Part shown: piece after piece, positions 1-5,788 of the stretch
Numbering within the stretch: the first letter of the stretch is position 1
Layout: each line of letters begins with the position of its first letter
Origin: Candidatus Coatesiibacteriota bacterium
GTDB taxonomy: Bacteria > B130-G9
Reading direction: 5' to 3'
Assembly: GCA_016929465.1 (NCBI GenBank)
Contig: JAFGIT010000286.1
Span: 1 to 6,297 of the forward strand
Length of the DNA: 6,297 nt
The notes under the pieces: model-generated
What the model saw: only the letters and a program-made list of their open reading frames with translations
Databases searched by the model: none
Told to the model about the DNA's origin: nothing
Program-made: the position numbers and the translations under genes

Positions 1-2238
1 AAAGAGACCGAGGTCCATCCTCAAATTCGTTCCGACGAATACTCGGGGGATGCTTATATAGTCAAGGGATTTCGCCGGACAGTTTCCGAGGGAGCGAAGA
101 CTCTCTATGATCTCTGGGCCAAGAAAGCCATATACAGGGTGGATACTGGGACGAACGACGCATCTGAAAAATTCCATTTACTCGAGGACGTACTCCCGGC
201 GAGCACGTACTTCGGTGAGGGGGACGAGCGGGTCTCGTTCAGCGCGGACGAAGGCAGATACGACCCCGAGTCCGACAATCTAGTGCTTCGCGGAAATGTC
301 ATGGCGATGCTGGAGACCGGCCTGACGCTGAAGTGCGACGAGGTTAGATTCAGCAGGTCCGAGATGGTCGCCTCGAGCGATAGCCTCGTTGTGATCTCCG
401 GGGAGGGGATCCATTTTCAAACAAGGGGCTTCGTTGCCGATCTCGTCCTGAAGGAGGTGTTCTTCCCTTCGAGGATATATCTCACTGGAAATTCAACCCC
501 GACTCGGCTGCTAAATTTGCTTTCCAACGACGATGCGCCATCTGGATCAGGGGAAGCATTGGAGGACGGTTTCTACTTGACTGCCGATCAGATGTTGTTC
601 GGAGCCAAGACGCGCGTCGCAGAGCTCAATGGTGACATTTCCATAGAGTCAGGAGACTACGAGGTTCACGCTGAGCAGCTCAAGCTCGGCTGGAAGGAAG
701 AGCCCAGGGAGATCGAATGGGGGGAGCTGCATGGGCTGGTTCTCGTCAAGACCGCCGACGGCTCAATTGGTTGCGACTACGCCGAATATAAGGAGGGGCT
801 TCTTCGCCTGAAAGGAATGCCGCTATTCATTCGCGATTTCGACCGGCTCGAGGGTCTGTTCGAGGATGATTGTTCCAAAGGAACCAGTGAACCTCATTGG
901 GCGACTATCTTCTCGAGTCTGATGAGTGAAAAGGAAGCAGATGGGGAGGTGTCTTTCTATGGAACCAGGGCGAGATTCTTCATGTTTCGCTCGGCCGCGA
1001 GCTACCTCGGATGCACCACCTTGAGCGGCAGGGAGTTCCGCTTCGAGGAGGAGCCCGGCCGGCTTCACGTGATTGACGACGTGGACCTCACGCTCAGCGA
1101 CATTCCGGGGATTGCAGACTCGTCATCGGAGAGAAGCGTTCATATCACATCAGATTCTCTCGACTATGATACGAAAGCAAAAGGAGCACTTTTCACGGGA
1201 GATGTGAATGTCCGCAGTCTCAGCGACTCGATTGACTCGGATACGCTTTTCATAAAGCTAGCGGATTCTGGCGACGAGGGCGTGCAGGTCGAGTCGCTCG
1301 AATTCGACGGCTCTGTCGAGGCCTTGCTCTCGATACCATCAGATTCACCCGAATCCGACGGCGAGCCCAGGATCGCCTATCTCTCATCCGACAGGCTAAC
1401 AATAGACACCGCGACGCGCGAGGCGGTTTGCTCCAGCAATGTCTCTATGCACTCGGAGGACCGCTCCTTGAGCTGCGATGAACTCCGCTTGACTATGTCG
1501 GAGGGGATGTCCGATGTCGAGGAGCTGGTCGCATCCGGAGAGGTCGTCCTGGAGAGCGAGGGGAGAATCGCGACTGGCGGGAAACTCGTTTATGATGTCA
1601 ATAGAGAGACGGCAGAACTGACGCGACAGCCCAAGGTGTGGTACGGTGAGAATGTAATGCTTGGGCGCAAGGTGGTCTATGATCTCAAGACGGGTAATCT
1701 TGGGCTGGTCGATAGCGTCCGGGGTGTGTTCTACAATGAGAAGGAGCTCGAATTGGGAAGCATGGGCGATGATGCAGGTGGAAATGACAATCGGGATGGT
1801 TCCGAATTCTCTCTTTCCGATTCAATCCGGCGCCCAGGCAAGGTCGAGCTTTCCGCTGACAAGCTGGATTACAACGATGAGACGATGGAAGGCACGTATT
1901 CCGGCAACGTCGTCGTTCGCAAGGGAGACGCTATCTTCAACGCGGACAGCGTGAGGATGGTGGGAGACGCAGCCACGGGAGAAGTCCAGACACTCGAGGC
2001 GATAGGTGATGTCCGGGTCCAGGACGGCAACCGCGTGTTGCGTGCCGATCGCGCGACATATTACGAGAGCGATCAGAAGGTGGTTCTTGACGGGAGCCCG
2101 AAGATATACGAGTTTGGAAAAATAATCACGAGAGGTGCGGTGGTCACACTACACCTCGGGTCCAAGGAATACGAGATACAGGGCGACGATGACGCCAGGA
2201 TCAAAACTACTTTGTTTGTTCCTGAGAAGGACAAATGA
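1..2238 (+). CDS. Fused LptC/LptA (OstA-repeat) LPS transport protein, 5' end missing
   Basis: The frame is open from base 1, so the gene begins upstream; 745 codons are visible. The GTG at 139 is not the likely start, because LptC-like sequence precedes it (GFRRTVSEGAK, then LWAKKAIYRVD, window residues 23-48). An N-terminal membrane anchor, usual in LptC, would lie outside the window. Domains seen (window residues): an LptC jellyroll at about 18-165, then OstA/LptA-type repeats with cores at about 192-230, 381-419, 460-498 and 616-654. The last is the most canonical (LSADKLDY, then YSGNVVVRKGD). Known of the family: LptC and LptA are normally separate proteins of about 190 residues that stack to form the periplasmic LPS bridge. 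Inferred: this protein joins them in one chain and works with LptB, whose gene overlaps its stop by four bases. Residues about 287-376 are hard to assign. The protein is strongly acidic and has six cysteines. It could instead be called an OstA-family or 'LPS export periplasmic protein LptC' homologue. Confidence 0.85.
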   Translation, partial: KETEVHPQIRSDEYSGDAYIVKGFRRTVSEGAKTLYDLWAKKAIYRVDTGTNDASEKFHLLEDVLPASTYFGEGDERVSFSADEGRYDPESDNLVLRGNVMAMLETGLTLKCDEVRFSRSEMVASSDSLVVISGEGIHFQTRGFVADLVLKEVFFPSRIYLTGNSTPTRLLNLLSNDDAPSGSGEALEDGFYLTADQMLFGAKTRVAELNGDISIESGDYEVHAEQLKLGWKEEPREIEWGELHGLVLVKTADGSIGCDYAEYKEGLLRLKGMPLFIRDFDRLEGLFEDDCSKGTSEPHWATIFSSLMSEKEADGEVSFYGTRARFFMFRSAASYLGCTTLSGREFRFEEEPGRLHVIDDVDLTLSDIPGIADSSSERSVHITSDSLDYDTKAKGALFTGDVNVRSLSDSIDSDTLFIKLADSGDEGVQVESLEFDGSVEALLSIPSDSPESDGEPRIAYLSSDRLTIDTATREAVCSSNVSMHSEDRSLSCDELRLTMSEGMSDVEELVASGEVVLESEGRIATGGKLVYDVNRETAELTRQPKVWYGENVMLGRKVVYDLKTGNLGLVDSVRGVFYNEKELELGSMGDDAGGNDNRDGSEFSLSDSIRRPGKVELSADKLDYNDETMEGTYSGNVVVRKGDAIFNADSVRMVGDAATGEVQTLEAIGDVRVQDGNRVLRADRATYYESDQKVVLDGSPKIYEFGKIITRGAVVTLHLGSKEYEIQGDDDARIKTTLFVPEKDK
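235..2154 (+). repeat. Protein-level array of jellyroll (LptC/OstA) core repeats
   Basis: Within the fused gene, a core of about 39 residues recurs: x-S/T-x-D-x-L-x-Y-D, about 10 residues, then G-x-V-x-V, then a strand ending in A/C/S-D/E-x-L/V. Copies lie at 235-351 (LptC part, SFSADEGRYD, RGNVMAM), 574-690 (YLTADQMLF, NGDISIE), 1141-1257 (HITSDSLDYD, TGDVNVR), 1378-1494 (YLSSDRLTID, SSNVSMH) and 1846-1962 (ELSADKLDYN, SGNVVVR). A related half-unit ends the protein at 2032-2154 (VLRADRATYY, DGSPKIYEF). The copies are diverged at DNA level, so this is an old domain array and not a recent tandem duplication. Boundaries are by eye. Confidence 0.7.
2224..2231 (+). promoter_or_regulatory. Ribosome binding site for the upstream lptB start
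   Basis: GAGAAGGA lies three bases before the ATG at 2235, inside the end of the preceding gene. The spacing is tight, but the ATGA overlap makes translational coupling plausible. It competes with GAGG at 2346-2349, which is eight bases from the alternative ATG at 2358. Confidence 0.5.
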
Positions 2239-3089
2239 CAGAGGCTCTAATTAGGGGATCAGAATTGAGGATGGATCAGGAAGCGGATTCTCGGAGCGAG
2301 GCTGTCGATTCCCGGAGGGAGCTTGGGCGACTTGGCGACGAGGCCGAGGCGAAGTCCATGGACTCTCGGGACCGCCTGCGCTGCGTGGACCTCGTAAAGC
2401 GCTATCACGGGCGGACCGTCGTCAATCGGGTCAGCCTCGAGGTCGAGAGAGGAGAGATAGTCGGCCTATTGGGGCCGAATGGCGCCGGCAAGACCACGAC
2501 GTTCTATATGCTCGTCGGCCTGGTTAAGCCTGACGAGGGCACCGTTCTTCTCGGGGACGAGGATATGTCAGGGCTTCCGGTCTATGCGCGCGCGAGAAGG
2601 GGTGTTGGTTACCTGCCGCAGGAGGCGTCCATCTTCAAGCGGCTTTCGGTGCGAGACAACATCAGGATCATCCTGGAGGGGAGACGCCTCTCGAAAAAGG
2701 ACGTTGAGGAGCGAATTGACGAGCTACTTACGCTGCTGGATATAACGCACATCGCGAGCTCGATGGGCTACACTCTATCCGGCGGGGAGAGGAGACGAGT
2801 CGAGATAGTCCGAGCTCTTGCGCTGTCGCCGTCTTTCATGCTTCTGGATGAGCCTTTCGCGGGAATAGACCCGATCGCGATAATCGATCTCCAGAATATC
2901 GTGCGGAAGCTCAGGTCTCTAAAGATCGGCGTGCTGATCACCGATCATAATGTAAGGGAGACCTTGAAGATTACGGATCGAGGGTTCATAATAGATGAAG
3001 GTAAAATAATTAAGTCTGGTGATCCATCGGCAATTGCGAATGACGAGCTCGTAAGGAAGATCTACTTGGGCCATGATTTTGACTTGTAA
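2235..3089 (+). CDS. lptB: LPS export ABC transporter ATP-binding protein LptB
   Basis: This is the cytoplasmic ATPase of the LptB2FGC complex, which powers extraction of lipopolysaccharide from the inner membrane. All ABC motifs are present: Walker A GPNGAGKTT at 80-88, Q-loop YLPQEASIF at 126-134, signature LSGGERRR at 181-188, Walker B LLDEPFAGIDP at 203-213, and H-loop ITDHNVRETL at 235-244 with His238. The ITDHNVRETL sequence is characteristic of LptB. Length is 284 residues against about 240 in E. coli; the excess is an N-terminal stretch of about 45 charged residues. The ATG at 2235 overlaps the upstream stop (ATGA) and has GAGAAGGA just before it, at short spacing. ATG 2358 (Met42) would give a normal-length LptB and has GAGG eight bases upstream, so the true start is open. 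The partners LptF and LptG are not in the window. Confidence 0.97.
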   Translation: MTEALIRGSELRMDQEADSRSEAVDSRRELGRLGDEAEAKSMDSRDRLRCVDLVKRYHGRTVVNRVSLEVERGEIVGLLGPNGAGKTTTFYMLVGLVKPDEGTVLLGDEDMSGLPVYARARRGVGYLPQEASIFKRLSVRDNIRIILEGRRLSKKDVEERIDELLTLLDITHIASSMGYTLSGGERRRVEIVRALALSPSFMLLDEPFAGIDPIAIIDLQNIVRKLRSLKIGVLITDHNVRETLKITDRGFIIDEGKIIKSGDPSAIANDELVRKIYLGHDFDL

Positions 3090-3095
3090 TCGATC

Positions 3096-3102
3096 GGGAA
3101 GG
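3096..3102 (+). promoter_or_regulatory. Ribosome binding site supporting the TTG start of rpoN
   Basis: GGGAAGG lies ten bases before the TTG at 3113. Reading upstream in the rpoN frame, there is no ATG, GTG or TTG between the in-frame TGA at 3080-3082 and this TTG. The next start-like codon downstream, the ATG for Met29, falls inside conserved region I. The TTG is therefore the only reasonable start. Confidence 0.7.
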
Positions 3103-3112
3103 CGGTAGCTCA

Positions 3113-4618
3113 TTGGCTGACAATTCACTCAAGGGGCACAAACTATCTGCGCGTCTTGATCTCCGCCTGACACAGAAATTGACGCTGACCCCTCAAATGC
3201 GCCAATCTCTCGAGATGCTTCAGATGAACGTTCTGGAGCTACAGCAGCAGCTGTTGGCAGAGCTGAGCGAGAATCCGCTTCTCGAGGAGGTCATGGATTA
3301 CGAGCGGGCGCCTGACGAGGATGTTAGTCCAGATCACGATCCAGACCATGACTCGCTCGATGAGGTGATGTCGCTGCTTATGAAGCGCGGCACCGACCTC
3401 GATCCCGAAGAAGACGAGTTCCGTGCGCCTGTCGTCGAACGCTGGAAGGGTGATAGCGACGTCGTTGATCCCACGGTCTATGAGCGAGTGCTCTTCAGAC
3501 GCGAAAATCTCACCGATCATCTCCTCAGTCAGCTCCACTTCGCCAGGCTATCGGAGCGTGACTTCGAGGTCGCGGAGAGGATCATAGGGAACATCGATTC
3601 TGACGGCTTCCTGCGGGCATCGGTCCAGGAGATCGCGAAGAACGCGGACGCAAAGGTCGAGGACGTAAAGCAGATACTCCGGCTGGTTCAGGAGTTCGAT
3701 CCCCCCGGCGTAGGGGCGAGAGACCTCAAGGAGTGCCTCAAGATACAGCTTCGTCACCTATTCGCGGAGCATGAGCTTCACACGAATTCGGACCCATTTC
3801 CGGAGCGGCTTCGTGTTCTGGTGCTCAGGGCCGTAGAGAAGCATTTTGACTTGCTAGTGGCCCATAAGCATCCTGAGCTCAGAAAAGCGCTCCGGATAAG
3901 CGAGACGACCCTCAAGAGCATTGTGGAGTTGATCGAGACGCTGGAGCCCAGGCCGGGAAGCGGCTTTGATCTCGATAGAGGCATCCCGATCGTCCCGGAC
4001 GTATATGTCGTGAAGCGCGGCCCGGGATTCGTCGCCATGCTCAACGAGCACAAATTGCCCAGACTAAGGATTGTGGGGAATTACGAGGGTAATTTCGGGG
4101 CAGATGAGTTGGGGCAGAAAGAGCGGGAGTTCATTAGGCAGAGGGCGGCCCGGGCAAACTGGGTCATGAAGAGCATAGCACAATGGAAGACCACATTGCT
4201 TCGTGTCGCTGAGGTGATTGTAAAATTCGAGACGGAATTCTTCCAGAAGGGCGCTTTGTATCTGAAGCCACTAAAACTTACCGATGTCTCTGCAGAGCTC
4301 GAATTGCATGAGACTACGGTGGGTAGAACAGTCTCCAACAAGTTCATCGATACCCCTCGCGGCTTATTCGAGATGAAGTACTTCTTTCACCGAGGGCTCG
4401 ATACTGCGAGCGGGACGTCGGTATCGTCGATAACGGTCAAGCAGCTTATCAAGGAGTTGATCGACAAGGAGCGATGTGATTCGCCCTACAACGATCAGCA
4501 GATATCTGACATGCTAGCAGAGAGAAGGATCAAGATATCAAGGAGGGCGGTGGCAAAGTACCGTGAATCTTTAGGGATACCGCCATCACATTTAAGAAAA
4601 CGCCAAAACATGACGTAA
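3113..4618 (+). CDS. rpoN: RNA polymerase sigma-54 factor RpoN
   Basis: Sigma-54 directs RNA polymerase to -24/-12 promoters and needs an AAA+ enhancer-binding activator to open DNA. The 501 residues match the family's usual length (477 in E. coli). Region I, which contacts activator and core, is at about 15-60 (LRLTQKLTLTPQMRQSLEML, ENPLLEEV). An acidic region II follows at about 62-105 (DHDPDHDSLDE). The core-binding region starts near 135, with IIGNIDSDGFL at 157-167 and FDPPGVGARDLKECL at 195-209. The helix-turn-helix is at about 389-425 (LELHETTVGRTVSNK, TPRGLFEMKYFF). The RpoN box SRRAVAKYRE at 476-485 matches the hallmark ARRTVAKYRE with two changes. The start is TTG, 23 bases after lptB, suggesting one transcript. 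The lptB-rpoN-hpf order is the well-known conserved arrangement. The recognition helix reads TVGR where TVSR or TISR is usual. Confidence 0.98.
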   Translation: MADNSLKGHKLSARLDLRLTQKLTLTPQMRQSLEMLQMNVLELQQQLLAELSENPLLEEVMDYERAPDEDVSPDHDPDHDSLDEVMSLLMKRGTDLDPEEDEFRAPVVERWKGDSDVVDPTVYERVLFRRENLTDHLLSQLHFARLSERDFEVAERIIGNIDSDGFLRASVQEIAKNADAKVEDVKQILRLVQEFDPPGVGARDLKECLKIQLRHLFAEHELHTNSDPFPERLRVLVLRAVEKHFDLLVAHKHPELRKALRISETTLKSIVELIETLEPRPGSGFDLDRGIPIVPDVYVVKRGPGFVAMLNEHKLPRLRIVGNYEGNFGADELGQKEREFIRQRAARANWVMKSIAQWKTTLLRVAEVIVKFETEFFQKGALYLKPLKLTDVSAELELHETTVGRTVSNKFIDTPRGLFEMKYFFHRGLDTASGTSVSSITVKQLIKELIDKERCDSPYNDQQISDMLAERRIKISRRAVAKYRESLGIPPSHLRKRQNMT

Positions 4619-4625
4619 ATATCGC

Positions 4626-4670
4626 CGCTCGCCTTGATCAAGCGAAGCCGCTTGATGACTCCGGTGAGCG
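4626..4670 (+). promoter_or_regulatory. Nested stem-loop in the rpoN-hpf gap
   Basis: An inner perfect 8-bp stem pairs ATCAAGCG (4637-4644) with CGCTTGAT (4649-4656) around a 4-base loop, AAGC. An outer 8-bp stem pairs CGCTCGCC (4626-4633) with GGTGAGCG (4663-4670), with one G-U wobble. The two are separated by an internal loop of 3 and 6 bases. No run of T follows, so it does not look like a standard intrinsic terminator. It could be an RNA processing or stability element, a leaky attenuator, or a leader structure controlling hpf. Pairing was worked out by eye and no folding energy was calculated. Confidence 0.5.
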
Positions 4671-4688
4671 CGGTCCATTGAAAACTCC

Positions 4689-4696
4689 GGGGAGAG
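4689..4696 (+). promoter_or_regulatory. Ribosome binding site of hpf within a small hairpin
   Basis: GGGGAGAG lies seven bases before the hpf ATG at 4704 and is a strong Shine-Dalgarno match. It sits within AACTC-CGGGGA-GAGTT (4683-4698), where the two 5-base arms can pair and leave CGGGGA in the loop. The surrounding ACTCCGGGGAG (4684-4694) is a near-copy of ACTCCGGTGAG (4658-4668) in the structured leader upstream. Confidence 0.6.
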
Positions 4697-4703
4697 TTGT
4701 GGG

Positions 4704-5270
4704 ATGAATATCACTTTTGTCAGTCGCCATTACGAGCTCAACACTACTCAGAAGTCTTTCATAGAGAGCAAACTAAAGTCTGTTCGTGAGCGGTACTTCG
4801 ACAAGCGACTTGACGTTCAGGTTGAGCTAACATCCGAGAAATCCAGGCAGCGCTGCGAACTGAATGTGCGCAGCGATAGGTTTCAGGAGCAGCTCCGAGT
4901 CGAAAGCCACGATATGCAGCAGTCCATAGTTGAGGCCATCGAGAAGCTCGAGATGATCCTTCGAAAACGGCATGACAAACAAGTCAACCGAAAGCGCGTC
5001 GAGAAGAGAGAGCAGACGGAGACACAGGTCGAGGCAGCGCTCGAGGCTCCGACTGATGAAGTTGGCGAGGAAATCGCGCCGGTCGATTTGCCGGAGATCA
5101 TCGAGACCGGAGCCAAGCCTTCGAAGCCAATTACTGTTACCGAGGCAGCGATGCTTCTGCAGGAGTCTGGAGACCAATTCATAGCCTTCAGGGACGCAAG
5201 TGAGAATGAATTCGCCGTGCTCTTCCGGCGTCAGGACGGCAAACTGGGATTACAGCGGCACGGTAGTTGA
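4704..5270 (+). CDS. hpf: Ribosome hibernation promoting factor, long form
   Basis: HPF binds the 30S decoding region and stops translation in resting cells; long forms alone drive 100S ribosome dimers. The 188 residues divide in three. The ribosome-binding domain is at about 1-95 (NITFVSRHYEL at the start; SHDMQQSIVEAIEKLEMIL at 68-86, matching the family's DMYxAID helix). A charged linker, rich in Glu, Arg and Lys, spans about 96-140. The C-terminal domain at about 141-186 (KPITVTEAAMLL, FIAFRDASENEFAVLFRRQDGK from 159, ending LGLQR) matches the long-HPF dimerization domain, usually read as FxxFxNxxT...VxYRRxDGxxGLI. E. coli HPF has 95 residues and lacks this domain. The ATG at 4704 has GGGGAGAG seven bases upstream. 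The gene's place after rpoN is the usual one. Translation may be controlled by the folded leader; that is inference. Confidence 0.96.
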   Translation: MNITFVSRHYELNTTQKSFIESKLKSVRERYFDKRLDVQVELTSEKSRQRCELNVRSDRFQEQLRVESHDMQQSIVEAIEKLEMILRKRHDKQVNRKRVEKREQTETQVEAALEAPTDEVGEEIAPVDLPEIIETGAKPSKPITVTEAAMLLQESGDQFIAFRDASENEFAVLFRRQDGKLGLQRHGS

Positions 5271-5353
5271 GCCCGCTCGGGCCGCTATGATGTGCTTTAC
5301 TGACCTCGATGGAGTCCTCCTCTCGCTAATGGTCTCGAGTAGGGAGTAGCAAC
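5271..5353 (+). other. hpf-EIIA intergenic gap
   Basis: This gap of 83 bases starts right after the hpf stop with a small GC hairpin, GCCC (5271-5274) with GGGC (5279-5282) and a 4-base loop, not followed by a T run. No -35/-10 or -24/-12 promoter match could be defended. AGGGAG at 5341-5346, seven bases before the ATG at 5354, is a good ribosome binding site for the EIIA gene. Confidence 0.5.
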
Positions 5354-5788
5354 ATGATTGGTGTACTGATCGTCTCGCATGGTTTATTGGCGGCGGAATT
5401 GCTCAAGACTGCGGAGAAGATCGTAGGCCCACAAGAGCAGGTGAAGGTTCTCTCAACGAGCGGAAGAAAGCAGAGGCATCAGCTGCGGGATGAGGTCAAG
5501 ACACTAATCGATTCGCTTGATACGGGAGAGGGCGTTCTCGTCATGACCGATTGCCCGGGGGGCACCCCAGCGAATATCTCTCTCGATGCTGCCCGAGGAG
5601 AGCGAAACGTGAGAGTCCTTTGTGGGATCAACCTCCCGATGCTCTTGACTCTGGTCGAGAGATTGCAGGGCAAGACAATTGATGAGATAGCGGCGTCGGC
5701 TCTTTCTGCCGGCAAGGCAACCGTCTGCGATCTCACGGACATGATGAAGGCTCGGGCTTCTGAGAGCAAGGATAGCAAGCCCCAATGA
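5354..5788 (+). CDS. PTS mannose-class EIIA protein
   Basis: EIIA of the mannose (EIIA-Man) class accepts phosphate from phospho-HPr on a histidine and passes it to EIIB in the cytoplasm. His9 in IVSHG (6-10) is the expected phosphorylated residue. Other family marks are MTDCPGGTPAN (64-74), with Asp66 matching the conserved aspartate, and GINLPMLL (91-98). The 144 residues fit a free-standing EIIA domain, whereas E. coli ManX is an EIIA-EIIB fusion. The TDCPGG loop differs from the more usual TDLFGG or TDLWGG. The ATG at 5354 has AGGGAG seven bases upstream. The last four bases overlap the EIIB start, which argues for coupled translation and paired function. Whether it serves sugar uptake or regulation cannot be told here, because no EIIC or EIID permease lies in the window. 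The mannose label is a family name and not a proven substrate. Confidence 0.94.
   Translation: MIGVLIVSHGLLAAELLKTAEKIVGPQEQVKVLSTSGRKQRHQLRDEVKTLIDSLDTGEGVLVMTDCPGGTPANISLDAARGERNVRVLCGINLPMLLTLVERLQGKTIDEIAASALSAGKATVCDLTDMMKARASESKDSKPQ

Noticed and set aside
139-141. GTG as the start of the first gene
   Set aside because: The same frame is open to base 1 and encodes LptC-like sequence upstream of the GTG, so the real start lies outside the window.
1765-1806. Calcium-binding (EF-hand-like) loop in the Gly/Asp-rich linker GDDAGGNDNRDGSE
   Set aside because: The spacing gives Asn, Asn, Asp, Gly but lacks the acidic residue at position 12; more simply a flexible linker between jellyroll units.
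1661-1954. Second + strand open frame inside the lptC-lptA gene
   Set aside because: It overlaps the clearly coding frame in another phase and its translation has no recognisable pattern.
4634-4681. Short frame starting at TTG 4634 inside the stem-loop
   Set aside because: Fifteen codons with a weak start and no ribosome binding site; consistent with chance.
5271-5282. Intrinsic terminator after hpf
   Set aside because: The stem has only 4 bp and no T run follows.
5287-5349. A 20-codon ORF from ATG 5287 to TAG 5347-5349, ending in the EIIA ribosome binding site
   Set aside because: An open frame this short is expected by chance and no clear ribosome binding site precedes it. Its position could allow leader-peptide coupling, but nothing else supports that.
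4619-5353. Sigma-54 promoter (TGGCAC-N5-TTGC) upstream of hpf or EIIA
   Set aside because: Both gaps were scanned by eye for GG-N10-GC in the right context and no convincing match was found.
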